A stretch of DNA of 64,000 nt from Streptomyces hokutonensis. GTDB lineage: Bacteria; Actinomycetota; Actinomycetes; Streptomycetales; Streptomycetaceae. Numbering within the stretch: the first letter of the stretch is position 1; every line of letters starts with the position of its first letter. The DNA lies in the NCBI RefSeq assembly GCF_000376565.1, contig NZ_BARG01000020.1, positions 1-64,000 on the forward strand. The letters run 5' to 3'. A program made the position numbers and the translations under genes. The notes beneath the pieces were generated by a model. It was not told the origin of the DNA. It saw only the letters and a program-made list of their open reading frames with translations, and made no database searches. Of this stretch, positions 32,827 to 41,182 are shown in pieces.

Positions 32827-33179
32827 GCGCCGCCCTCCATCCGGGACTTGATGGCCTCACCCTTGGGGTCGAGCTTCGCGGCCGAGTACCGCGAGTACCA
32901 CCAGGCGATGAGGAACGTGGTGAGGAACTGGCCGAGGCCCAGAACGAGGGCGACGTTGATGTTGCCGACGACCTTGGTGTCCATGAAGTCGTCCGCGTAG
33001 TTGCACAGCAGGACGTACAGCAGGTACCAGGCGATGAAGGCGACGGTCAGCGGGAAGGCGAAGGAGCGGTGGGCGCGGCGCAGTTCGGCGAACTCCGCGC
33101 TCTCCTGGACCTGTTCGAACTCCTCGGTACTGGGGAGTTTGCGTTCGGCTTTCGAGGGCGGTGGTGTCTCGGTGGCCAC
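32823..33179 (-). CDS. DUF485 membrane protein (symporter partner)
   Basis: 118 residues from GTG at 33179, chosen because GAGGAG lies 6 nt upstream; an ATG eight codons earlier lacks a site. The family core is RRAHRSFAFPLTVAFIAWYL, then a second helix (INVALVLGLGQFLTTFLIAW) and a WWYSRYSA motif. It is the small partner of acetate-type symporters, probably a helper subunit in the membrane. The stop overlaps the symporter start (ATGA). Confidence 0.92.
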   Translation of the reverse strand: MATETPPPSKAERKLPSTEEFEQVQESAEFAELRRAHRSFAFPLTVAFIAWYLLYVLLCNYADDFMDTKVVGNINVALVLGLGQFLTTFLIAWWYSRYSAAKLDPKGEAIKSRMEGGA

Positions 33180-33247
33180 GGTGTCTCCTCGCGTTGCGGA
33201 CATGCTGGTTGCGACCTCACAGACCTACGGATCACGCCACCAGGAGT

Positions 33248-33290
33248 GATCGGGCGACTCCCCTGCGCGATATCGAGGGGGTCCCCGATC
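33248..33290. promoter_or_regulatory. Nested inverted repeat in the DUF485/protease divergent region
   Basis: GATCGGG (33248-33254) pairs with CCCGATC (33284-33290), and an inner CTCCCCT/AGGGGG stem follows. The 312-bp gap 33180-33491 holds no gene; this is its only clear structure. It may be a regulator site or leader hairpin of the symporter operon. Confidence 0.35.
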
Positions 33291-33491
33291 CTGCTGGCGC
33301 TTCCTGCCCAAGGTCACGGCGCCACGCGTGGACCGGTTCAACTCCTTTGACTTCTTTCAGGACTCGCCTTTGGGAAGTCATTGCTGGCCAGCCCTCGCGG
33401 GAGATAACTTCAGCTGGCACCACTCGTCATGTACCTGCCCGAACGGCACCACGTCTCGGGCCATCTCGTTTCCGGATGATGTGGAGATCCC

Positions 33492-35024
33492 ATGGCTCAT
33501 CTGCGCCCCAGACACCGGCTCGCCCTCGCCGTGCCGGTCGTGCTGTCGCTGACCGCCTCGCTCGGTTTCCTCCCGTCGGCGGCTTCGGCGGTCCCGATCA
33601 CCGAGACCACCGCACAGGCCGCCGACGCGCCCAACCTTTCGTATGTGGTCAACACTCGACTGGACCACCGGACGATCAACACGGTCAAGAAGGCGATCAA
33701 TGCGGCCGGCGGCAGCATCGTGGAGACGTACGAGCAGATCGGCGTGATCGTCGTGCACTCGGCGAACCCCGACTTCGGGCTGATCATCCGCAAGGTGCCC
33801 GGTGTGCAGTCGGCCGGCGCCACGCGCACCGCGCCGCTGAGCCTCGCCTCGACGACCGACGAGGGCGCGGTGCAGTACCTCTCCAAGGAGCAGGCCGCGA
33901 AGACGGCGAAGGCCTCCGCCACGGCCGGTGACAGCGAGCCCCTCGAGGCCGACCAGTGGGACCTGCCCGCGATCGGCGCCGACAAGGCCGCGAAGATCAA
34001 CCCGGGCAGCAAGAGCGTGACGGTCGCCGTCATCGACGTCGGCGTCGACGACACCCACCCGGACATCGCCCCGAACTTCTCCCCCTCGCAGTCCGCGAAC
34101 TGCGTGGGCGGCAAGGCGGACACGACGTACGGCTCCTGGCGTCCCGTGGACTCCGCCCACTACCACGGCACGCATGTCGCCGGTGAGATCGCCGCCGCCC
34201 GCAACGGCATCGGTGTGGCGGGGGTGGCCCCAGGCGTGAAGGTCTCCGGGATCACCGTGGCCGAGCCGGACTCGACCCAGCTCTTCTACCCGGAGAGCGT
34301 GGTCTGCGCGTTCGTGTTCGCCGCGGATCACGGCGTGGAGATCACCAACAACAGCTACTACGTTGATCCTTGGCTGTACAACTGCATGGACGACCCCGAT
34401 CAACGTGCCATCGTCGACGCGGTCAACAGGGCCCAGCTGTACGCCCAGAGCAAGGGCACGCTCAATGTCGCGGCGGCCGGCAACTCCAACGACGACCTCG
34501 ACTCCGACGCCCTGGTCGACGACTCCAGCCCCGACGACTCCACCGCGGTGACCCGGACGGTCGACCCGCACGAGTGCTTCGACGTGCCGACCCAGCTGCC
34601 GGGTGTCGTGACGGTGAGCTCGGTCGGTGTCACGAAGGCCAAGTCGTACTTCTCCAGCTACGGCAAGGGCGTGATCGACGTGGCGGCGCCGGGCGGGGAC
34701 GCCCGGCAGATCCCGGACACCCCGTCGAAGAACGGCCGCATCCTGTCCACGCTGCCGAACAACACGTACGGCTACCTCCAGGGCACGTCGATGGCGACCC
34801 CGCACGTCGCCGCCGTGGCCGCGCTGCTGAAGTCCACCCACCCGCACGCCTCTCCGGCCCAGCTCCAGGCGCTGCTGAAGGCCGAGGCGGACAACCCGGG
34901 CTGCCCGACCGACGTGTACGACACCAACGGCGACGGCATCGCGGACGCGACCTGCGTCGGCGGCAAGCGCGTCAACGGCTTCTACGGGTTCGGCATCGTG
35001 AACGCGCTGCGGGCGGTCAAGTAG
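33492..35024 (+). CDS. Secreted subtilisin-like serine protease (S8)
   Basis: 510 residues. A signal peptide (about 1-33, ending SAASA) and a propeptide (about 40-150) precede the S8 domain. The triad is Asp182 in VAVIDVGVDDTHPD, His225 in HGTHVAGE and Ser433 in GTSMATPHVA; the oxyanion Asn331 is in AAAGNSND. The Asp motif reads D-V-G where D-S/T-G is usual. A Cys-rich surface and a calcium-like loop (TNGDGIADA) near the C terminus suggest disulfides and metal binding. It is exported and self-processed; developmental or nutritional proteolysis is inferred. GGAG precedes the ATG. Confidence 0.94.
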   Translation: MAHLRPRHRLALAVPVVLSLTASLGFLPSAASAVPITETTAQAADAPNLSYVVNTRLDHRTINTVKKAINAAGGSIVETYEQIGVIVVHSANPDFGLIIRKVPGVQSAGATRTAPLSLASTTDEGAVQYLSKEQAAKTAKASATAGDSEPLEADQWDLPAIGADKAAKINPGSKSVTVAVIDVGVDDTHPDIAPNFSPSQSANCVGGKADTTYGSWRPVDSAHYHGTHVAGEIAAARNGIGVAGVAPGVKVSGITVAEPDSTQLFYPESVVCAFVFAADHGVEITNNSYYVDPWLYNCMDDPDQRAIVDAVNRAQLYAQSKGTLNVAAAGNSNDDLDSDALVDDSSPDDSTAVTRTVDPHECFDVPTQLPGVVTVSSVGVTKAKSYFSSYGKGVIDVAAPGGDARQIPDTPSKNGRILSTLPNNTYGYLQGTSMATPHVAAVAALLKSTHPHASPAQLQALLKAEADNPGCPTDVYDTNGDGIADATCVGGKRVNGFYGFGIVNALRAVK

Positions 35025-35058
35025 CTCGTACCTGTTCTCTCTGTTGATGCAGTTGATG

Positions 35059-35096
35059 CGGGCCGGGCGGGATCTCGATGATCTCCGCCCGGCCCG
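35059..35096 (+). terminator. Terminator hairpin after the protease gene
   Basis: CGGGCCGGGCGG pairs perfectly with CCGCCCGGCCCG around a 14-nt loop, 34 nt past the stop. Confidence 0.75.
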
Positions 35097-35123
35097 TTCA
35101 TGTCTGCATCGCCACCCCAGATA

Positions 35124-35140
35124 TATTGATCGAATCAATA
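35124..35140. promoter_or_regulatory. Perfect palindrome TATTGAT-CGA-ATCAATA before the CaiB-like gene
   Basis: A 7-3-7 inverted repeat in unusually A/T-rich DNA, 15 nt before the likely start codon at 35156. The core TTGATCGAATCAA recurs at 37655-37667. It is probably an operator or part of the promoter; it also contains GATC. Confidence 0.55.
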
Positions 35141-35155
35141 CTGCATAGTTCAGTC

Positions 35156-36547
35156 ATGACTGACATCAAGGTGGCATGGGCCGCGCTGGGCGGCGATCCC
35201 GCCCTGGTCCCGGGTATTTCGACCGTCGCGCGCCACGGGGCGCTCGAAGCACGGCTTCCCGTACGGGAGTTGGCCCGAGCCTGCGTGGGAGCGTGCGCGC
35301 TGGCCGCCGCCGAGCTGGGGGCGCGGCGGGCCGGGCGCGCGGAGGTGCCCGGGGTGCGGGTGGACGACGGGGCCGTCGCCACGGCGTTCGTCAGTGAGCG
35401 GCATCTGCTGATCGACGGGCGGGCGCCGGTCTCCTTCGCGCCGCTGTCGCGGTTCTGGCGGACGGCCGACGGCTGGGTCCGCACCCACGCGAACTATCCG
35501 CACCACCGGGCACGGCTGCTGGACGCGTTGCGGCTGCCGGGTGACGCCTCCGTGGCGGACGTGGCCGACATGCTCGCCGAACGGTCCGCCTCGGAGGTGG
35601 AGGAGACCGTGTACGGCGCCGGAGGCCTCGCGGTCGCACTGCGGACGGCGGCGGAGTGGGCCGTACACCCGCAGGGAGTCGCGGTGGCCGGGCGGCCTCT
35701 CGTCGAGCGCGAGCGGCTCGACACGGCACGCGCGCGTGCGCTGCCGCCGCTCGACGGCGATCCGTTGCTGCCGGCCGCCGGGGTGCGTGTGCTCGATCTG
35801 ACCCGGGTGATCGCGGGCCCGGTCGCCACCCGCACGCTGGCGCTGCTGGGCGCGGACGTGCTGCGCGTGGACGCCCCGCAGTTGCCCGAGGATCCCGACG
35901 CGCACGCCGACACCGGTTTCGGGAAGCGGTCGACGCGGCTGGATCTCGGCCTGGCGGCCGACCGGCGGACCTTCGAGGAACTGCTCGGGCAAGCCGATGT
36001 GGTCGTCACCGGGTACCGGCCGGGCGCCCTCGACCGGTTCAGGCTCTCCCCCGGGGCGCTGGCCGGCCGCCGGCCCGGGCTGATCGTGGCGCAGTTGTCG
36101 GCGTGGGGCGCGTACGGGCCGTGGGGCGGGCGGCGCGGGTTCGACAGCCTGGTGCAGGTCGCCACCGGCATCGCGGCCACCGAGGGGTCGCCCGAGCGGC
36201 CCGGCGCACTGCCCGCGCAGGCTCTCGACCACGGGACCGGGTATCTGCTGGCGGCCTCGGTGCTGCGGGCGTTGACGGACCGGTCGGAGGAAGGCTGCGG
36301 GCTCGTACTGCGGCTGGCGCTGGCACGGACCGCGGCTTGGCTGACAGCCGGAGAAGCGGGCGAATCGGTGAGCGGGAGCGAGCCGAGCGGGGCGGCGTAC
36401 AACCAGCCGGATGCCTGGCTGGTCGAGACCGGCAGCGGTATCGGACGGCTGCGGCACGCGCTGTCGCCGGTCTCCTTCGCCGGCGGGCCCGTGAACTGGG
36501 CGCGCCCGCCGGGTCGTTGGGGCACGGACCCGGCTCGTTGGGCTTGA
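35156..36547 (+). CDS. CoA-transferase family III (CaiB/BaiF-like) protein
   Basis: 463 residues from ATG at 35156. The class III signature is VRVLDLTRVIAGPVATRTLA (about 222-241), followed by LGADVLRVDAPQ, DLGLAADRRTF and VVVTGYRPGALDRF. The N-terminal half is a separate Ala-rich segment. These enzymes move CoA between carboxylic acids through an aspartyl-CoA intermediate; the expected Asp region is shortened here, so activity is uncertain. The ATG follows an A/T-rich palindrome closely and no ribosome site is clear, so translation may be nearly leaderless. Confidence 0.85.
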   Translation: MTDIKVAWAALGGDPALVPGISTVARHGALEARLPVRELARACVGACALAAAELGARRAGRAEVPGVRVDDGAVATAFVSERHLLIDGRAPVSFAPLSRFWRTADGWVRTHANYPHHRARLLDALRLPGDASVADVADMLAERSASEVEETVYGAGGLAVALRTAAEWAVHPQGVAVAGRPLVERERLDTARARALPPLDGDPLLPAAGVRVLDLTRVIAGPVATRTLALLGADVLRVDAPQLPEDPDAHADTGFGKRSTRLDLGLAADRRTFEELLGQADVVVTGYRPGALDRFRLSPGALAGRRPGLIVAQLSAWGAYGPWGGRRGFDSLVQVATGIAATEGSPERPGALPAQALDHGTGYLLAASVLRALTDRSEEGCGLVLRLALARTAAWLTAGEAGESVSGSEPSGAAYNQPDAWLVETGSGIGRLRHALSPVSFAGGPVNWARPPGRWGTDPARWA

Positions 36548-36647
36548 TCCGGGGGCGGGGCGGAAACGTACCTATGAGCGGAATCCGGTTCCGCCAGTTG
36601 TTTTGTTGCACTTGCCCGGTTCTGTGACGGCTGGTGAAGATCTTGGG

Positions 36648-37658
36648 GTGACCTTGATACGACCGACTGTCGAAGCGGCCGACACCAGTGGCCCCGGGCG
36701 GCGCCCCGGTACGCGCCGGGCCGTCGCCGTACTGGCCCTGGTGCTGCTCGCCGCGCTGATCCCGCTGCTCGGCCCGTCCGCCGCGCTGCACGACACCGGG
36801 GAGGCCGCCGCGCCCGGTGTCGGCGGCATCGCGCTGCTGCGGGCGGTGCTGTTCGCCGCGCTGTGCGTGCCGTTGGGCGAGTTGTTCGTGAACCGGCTGG
36901 CGCGCACCGTGCCCGGCGCTCCCCCGAACGGCCCCCGGAGTTGGGCCCTGTACGCGGCCGGTGCCGGTTTCGTCGCCGCGCTGGGACTCGCGTCGGTCGT
37001 GGCGACGGGCAATCTGGTGCCGCACAGCCTCGCCGAGATCGACGTCGGCGGCCTCTACCAGTCCCGCGACGGGAAGCTGGCGCTCCTGGAGGTCAACGGG
37101 TTCGCGGTGGCGGCCCTGTGCGCCCGGTCGCGCCGGCCCGCTCTGCAGGTGTGGCCCCTTGCCGCCGTGGTCCTCGCGGAGGCGCTGCGCGCGCACCCGG
37201 TGGGCGAGCACAGCGCGCTGGTCGGCTCGGAGCTGACCCTGGTGCATCTGACGTGCGCGGCGCTGTGGGTCGGCGGGCTGCTGCACGCGCTGCGGACGCT
37301 GCGGCAGTGGCGGGATTCCGCGGCCGGCGCCGCACTGTTGGGCCTCTACGCGCGCGTGGCCGCCGTGCTGCTCGCCGCGATCACCGCGACGGGGGTGTGG
37401 AGTTCGCTGCGCAGGATGCCGGCCGGCACGATCCTGGACCAGCTGACGACGACGGCGTACGGGCGCACCCTGCTCGCCAAGGTGCTGCTCGTCGCCACCG
37501 TCGCCGTACTCGCGCTGTGGGCGCGCCACCGGCTGCGGCGGGCCACCGATCCGCTGGCCGCCTGCTCACCCGCGCGGGCCGAGGTCGTCGTCCTGGGGGT
37601 GGTGGTCGTGGTGTCCGGACTGTTGACGGCCCTGCCGGTGCCGATCCGCTGGCATTGA
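36648..37658 (+). CDS. CopD-family membrane protein
   Basis: 336 residues from GTG at 36648; upstream in-frame starts at 36603-36633 are possible. About eight membrane helices. The C-terminal segment TGVWSSLRRMPAGTI, then YGRTLLAKVLLVATVAVLAL with ARHRLRR, is the CopD (copper resistance D) domain pattern. CopD proteins sit in the cytoplasmic membrane and are linked to copper uptake, often beside CopC; no CopC gene is adjacent. Metal specificity is inferred only. Confidence 0.85.
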   Translation: MTLIRPTVEAADTSGPGRRPGTRRAVAVLALVLLAALIPLLGPSAALHDTGEAAAPGVGGIALLRAVLFAALCVPLGELFVNRLARTVPGAPPNGPRSWALYAAGAGFVAALGLASVVATGNLVPHSLAEIDVGGLYQSRDGKLALLEVNGFAVAALCARSRRPALQVWPLAAVVLAEALRAHPVGEHSALVGSELTLVHLTCAALWVGGLLHALRTLRQWRDSAAGAALLGLYARVAAVLLAAITATGVWSSLRRMPAGTILDQLTTTAYGRTLLAKVLLVATVAVLALWARHRLRRATDPLAACSPARAEVVVLGVVVVVSGLLTALPVPIRWH

Positions 37659-37667
37659 TCGAATCAA
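37655..37667. promoter_or_regulatory. Second copy of TTGATCGAATCAA
   Basis: The 13-bp palindromic core is identical to that at 35124-35140, here bridging the copD stop codon and the short gap to the convergent alcohol dehydrogenase. Neither gene starts here, so an operator role is unclear. Confidence 0.4.
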
Positions 37668-37690
37668 CTCTTGACCGACTCCGGCGTTGA

Positions 37691-38737
37691 TCAACCGTTG
37701 ACGACCAGGACCTTGAGAGCCGTGCGCTCGTCCATCGCCTTGTAGCCGTCGGGTACGCCCTCCAGGCCGACCGTCAGGTCGAAGACGGGCGAGGGGTCGA
37801 TGGTGCCGTCCAGGATGTCGGGCAGCAGCTCCGGGATGTACGCGCGGACCGGCGCGACTCCGCCGCGCAGGGCGATGTTCCGGTCGAACATGACGCCGAG
37901 GTCGAGGCCGGTGCCGCTGCCGTGCGGCACGCCGACGAAGCCGATTGCGCCGCCGTCGCGCGTGATGTCGACGGCCGTACGCATGGACTGCTCGGTGCCG
38001 ACGGCTTCGACTACGGAGTGCGCGCCCTGGCCGCGGGTGAGTTCGCGGACGGCCTCGACGGCGGCCTCGCCCCGTTCGGCGACGACGTCGGTGGCGCCGA
38101 AGTCGCGCGCGATGTCTGTGCGGGCCTCGTGGCGGCCGAGGGCGATGATCCGCTCGGCGCCGAGGCGCTTGGCGGCGAGCACGGCGCACAGGCCGACCGC
38201 TCCGTCGCCCACGACGGCGACGGTGGCGCCCTTGCGGGCGCCCGCGCCGAGGGCCGCGTGGTGGCCGGTGCCCATGACGTCGGAGAGGGTCAGCAGGGCG
38301 GACAGCAGGTGGTCGTCGGAGGCCGCCTCCTTGGGGAGCCGTACGAGCGTGCCGTCGGCGAAGGGCACGCGTACCGCCTCGCCCTGGCCGCCGTCGTAGC
38401 CCACGGCACCCCAGAAGCCGCCGTGCACGCAGGAGGTGGTGAGGCCCTCGCGGCAGTACGCGCAAACGCCGTCGGACCACATGAAGGGCGCGACCACGAG
38501 GTCACCGGCCCTGACGCCGTTCACCTCGGAGCCGGTCTCCTCGACGATCCCGAGGAACTCGTGTCCGATCCGCTGCCCCGGCTGCCGGGCCGCCTCGCCG
38601 CGGTACGCCCACAGGTCGCTGCCGCAGATACAGGCGCGCAGCACCCGGACCACGGCGTCGGTGGGCAGCTGCACCATCGGCTCGGGCACGTCCTCCACGC
38701 GCATGTCGAACGGGGCGTGGATGGTGGTGGCGCGCAT
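37691..38737 (-). CDS. Zinc-dependent alcohol dehydrogenase (MDR superfamily)
   Basis: 348 residues. The catalytic zinc ligands are Cys in RACICGSDLW and His-Glu in RIGHEFLG. The structural-zinc loop reads DGVCAYCREGLTTSC with only three cysteines and an Asp in the first place. The Rossmann motif is VVGDGAVGLCAVLAAKRLGA. The protein oxidises or reduces an alcohol/aldehyde with NAD(P); the substrate is unknown. It is a single-gene unit convergent with copD. Confidence 0.93.
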   Translation of the reverse strand: MRATTIHAPFDMRVEDVPEPMVQLPTDAVVRVLRACICGSDLWAYRGEAARQPGQRIGHEFLGIVEETGSEVNGVRAGDLVVAPFMWSDGVCAYCREGLTTSCVHGGFWGAVGYDGGQGEAVRVPFADGTLVRLPKEAASDDHLLSALLTLSDVMGTGHHAALGAGARKGATVAVVGDGAVGLCAVLAAKRLGAERIIALGRHEARTDIARDFGATDVVAERGEAAVEAVRELTRGQGAHSVVEAVGTEQSMRTAVDITRDGGAIGFVGVPHGSGTGLDLGVMFDRNIALRGGVAPVRAYIPELLPDILDGTIDPSPVFDLTVGLEGVPDGYKAMDERTALKVLVVNG

Positions 38738-38779
38738 GGCGAGGGTCCTTCTCGTCGCTGGTCTGCTGGTGCGGTGCGC

Positions 38780-39445
38780 TCAGGGGGTGGTCGAGCGCAC
38801 TTCACGGTACGCCGCCGCCGGTGCGGGCCGCGCATCGAGGGCGCCCCGGACCAGCAGGAACTGCGCCGCCGCATAGGTGAGCATGATCCAGAAGTCGGGC
38901 CGGGGCAGCTGCGGCCAGTCGGCGACACCGGTCGCGATGAGGGTGTCGGAGAGCACGAAGAGCGCCCCGCCGAGCCCGGCGACCGGCCCGAGTCTGGTGG
39001 CCGCGGCGTAGGCCATGGCGGTCAGGAGGGTGCTGTAGCCGGCGACGGGGACACGGAGGCCGGCCGGCAGGCCGGGCCACAGCAGGACGACCAGGGTGAC
39101 GAGGGCGACCGCGAAGCCGACGGCGAGCAGACCCGCACGCGCGCGTGGCGGACCCTGGCGCCGGAACAGGACGAGGTAGCAGATGTGACCGGCGGCGAAG
39201 GAGGCCATCCCGGCCATGAACGCGGGGTCGGTGTCGGAGAGCAGCAGGACGTCGCCGCCCCAGCCGCACAGCAGAGCCGCGACCAGGAGCCGGGGGCCGC
39301 CCGCGCGGGCGGCGAACGCGGCGAGCAGCGGCATGAGCAGAGGCTTGGCGACCAAGTGGCCGGCGCGGAAGCCCACGACGAGGGCGGCGAGGTCGAGGGC
39401 TGTGGCGAGGACGAAGGCACCCAGGAGCGCCCGGGACGCTCTCAC
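38780..39445 (-). CDS. YhhN-family (lysoplasmalogenase-like) membrane protein
   Basis: 221 residues from GTG at 39445, whose first bases overlap the desaturase stop (GTGA). It has seven or eight membrane helices with family motifs HLVAKPLLMPLLA, LLCGWGGDVLLL and FAAGHICYLVLF. TMEM86/YhhN proteins include lysoplasmalogenases that cleave the vinyl ether of lysoplasmalogens. Coupling to the sterol-desaturase-like gene suggests a shared lipid-modification role, which is inference. Confidence 0.88.
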   Translation of the reverse strand: MRASRALLGAFVLATALDLAALVVGFRAGHLVAKPLLMPLLAAFAARAGGPRLLVAALLCGWGGDVLLLSDTDPAFMAGMASFAAGHICYLVLFRRQGPPRARAGLLAVGFAVALVTLVVLLWPGLPAGLRVPVAGYSTLLTAMAYAAATRLGPVAGLGGALFVLSDTLIATGVADWPQLPRPDFWIMLTYAAAQFLLVRGALDARPAPAAAYREVRSTTP

Positions 39446-40308
39446 GCGGCCACGGACTCCTCGGCCTGCTCCACCGCGGCCACCGGCGTCCAGCCCGGTC
39501 CCCGGAACACCCGCCCCGCGCGCTCGCGCCAACCGGTCGCCGCCTTCAGGTCCTTGGCGATGGCGACGTACTCATGGGTGGCGACCTTGATCGGGTTGAA
39601 CGTGTTGATGTTCTTCGTCAACCCGTAGACGGGCCGGTCGACCTCCGGGACGAACGACCCGAAGAGCCGGTCCCAGACGATCAGGATGCCGCCGAAGTTG
39701 CGGTCCATATAGCCGCCCTGGGAGGCGTGGTGGACCCGGTGGTGGGACGGCGTGTTGAAGACGAACTCAAACCATCGGGGCATGCGGTCGATGCGCTCGG
39801 TGTGGATCCAGAACTGGTAGACGAGGTTCACCGAGGAGCAGAACGCCAGCGCGGCGGGATGCACACCCAGGGCGACGAGCGGAACGTAGAACGGCCATAC
39901 CGTGAGGGTCGTCCAGGGCTGGCGCAGGGCCGTGGTGAGGTTGAACCTGCGGCTGGAGTGGTGGACGACATGGCAGGCCCAGAGGATGCGGATCACGTGG
40001 TGGCCGCGGTGGGACCAGTAGTAGAAGAAGTCCTGCCCGAGCAGCATCAGCGGGATCGTCCACCACAGCACCGGCACGCGCAGCGGCGTGAGTTCGTAGA
40101 TCGCGGTGTAGATCGCGACGATCGGGATCTTCCAGAGGAAGTCGAAGACGAGGCTCCCGAGCCCCATGCCGACGCTCGTGGCGGCGTCCTTCGCCTCGTA
40201 GCCCGCCGCGTCGTCGTCGGGGTGGACGCGCACGCTGATCATCTCGATCACGGTGAGCAGCACGAAGGCGGGTATCGACCAGAGCACGGCATCGGGCAGG
40301 TTCGGCAT
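39442..40308 (-). CDS. Sterol desaturase/fatty acid hydroxylase-family protein
   Basis: 288 residues from ATG at 40308. Several membrane helices carry the di-iron histidine clusters SHRGHHVIR, HVVHHSSRRFN and PSHHRVHHASQ, the pattern of the fatty acid hydroxylase superfamily. It uses O2 to hydroxylate or desaturate a lipid in the membrane. The YhhN-like gene follows with a 4-nt overlap. TMEM195-type relatives cleave alkylglycerol ethers, so this pair could act on ether lipids; that link is inferred from the neighbour only. Confidence 0.92.
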   Translation of the reverse strand: MPNLPDAVLWSIPAFVLLTVIEMISVRVHPDDDAAGYEAKDAATSVGMGLGSLVFDFLWKIPIVAIYTAIYELTPLRVPVLWWTIPLMLLGQDFFYYWSHRGHHVIRILWACHVVHHSSRRFNLTTALRQPWTTLTVWPFYVPLVALGVHPAALAFCSSVNLVYQFWIHTERIDRMPRWFEFVFNTPSHHRVHHASQGGYMDRNFGGILIVWDRLFGSFVPEVDRPVYGLTKNINTFNPIKVATHEYVAIAKDLKAATGWRERAGRVFRGPGWTPVAAVEQAEESVAA

Positions 40309-40434
40309 GGGTGAACCGTAGGACCGTAAATCGGTCACGACTAGACGTTGTTACCCACAAGTATTACCGGGAGTACGCGCTTGCTTGTTGGCGATCTCCG
40401 CCAACGGGCCCGCCACGCCCGGGTTGTGGTCCCG

Positions 40435-41157
40435 TTACACCCCCACCGCCCCCAGCAGTGCCCCCGCCGCATAGGTGACCCCCATCGCGAGTGCCCCGCC
40501 CATCACGTTCCGCAGCATCGCCGGCCTCGTGTCCGCCGCGCCGAGCCGTGCGCTGCTCCAGCCCGTCAGGAGCAGTGCGGCCAGCGACGACACCACGGTG
40601 ACGCCGAGGCGCCAGCCGGCCGGGGGCAGGACGATAGCCAGCAGCGGCAGCAGCGCGCCGACCGTGAAGGACAGGAAGCTCGCCCAGGCCGCGTGCCAGG
40701 GGTTGGTGAGGTCGTCGGGGTCGATGTTGAGCTCCACGCGCGCGTGGGCGCGCAGCGCGTCGCGTTCGGTGAGCTGGGCCGCCGCCTCCATGGCCACGTC
40801 ACGGGTCAGACCGCGGTCCTGGAGGAGTTCGGTCAACTCCTCCAGCTCGGCCTCGGGTTGCTCCTTCAGCTCGCGCTTCTCCTGGGCCAGGGCGGCCTTC
40901 TCCGAGTCGCGCTGGGTGGAGACGGACACGTACTCCCCCGCCGCCATCGACATCGAACCGGCCAGGAGTCCCGCGAGGCCGGCCGTCAGCAGCGCCGAGC
41001 GGTCGTCCGTGGCGCCGGCCACGCCGACGACGAGCCCCGCGGTGGACACGATGCCGTCGTTGGCCCCAAGTACCGCCGCCCGCAGCCAGTTCAGCCGCGA
41101 GCCCAGTGTGCCGTTGTGGGCCTCGTCGTGGGTCTCGTCCTTGGTCGGTTCCGTCAC
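40435..41157 (-). CDS. VIT1/CCC1-family iron/manganese transporter
   Basis: 240 residues. Family motifs: LRAAVLGANDGIVSTAGLVV in the first helix, SMAAGEYVSVSTQRD and a cytoplasmic helical insert (about 85-135, Glu-rich). PWHAAWASFLSFTVGALLPL precedes three C-terminal helices. VIT proteins move Fe2+ or Mn2+ out of the cytosol. It stands alone between the desaturase and the amidohydrolase operon. Confidence 0.94.
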   Translation of the reverse strand: MTEPTKDETHDEAHNGTLGSRLNWLRAAVLGANDGIVSTAGLVVGVAGATDDRSALLTAGLAGLLAGSMSMAAGEYVSVSTQRDSEKAALAQEKRELKEQPEAELEELTELLQDRGLTRDVAMEAAAQLTERDALRAHARVELNIDPDDLTNPWHAAWASFLSFTVGALLPLLAIVLPPAGWRLGVTVVSSLAALLLTGWSSARLGAADTRPAMLRNVMGGALAMGVTYAAGALLGAVGV

Positions 41158-41182
41158 ACTCCGGAGGATCCCACCCCGCGCG

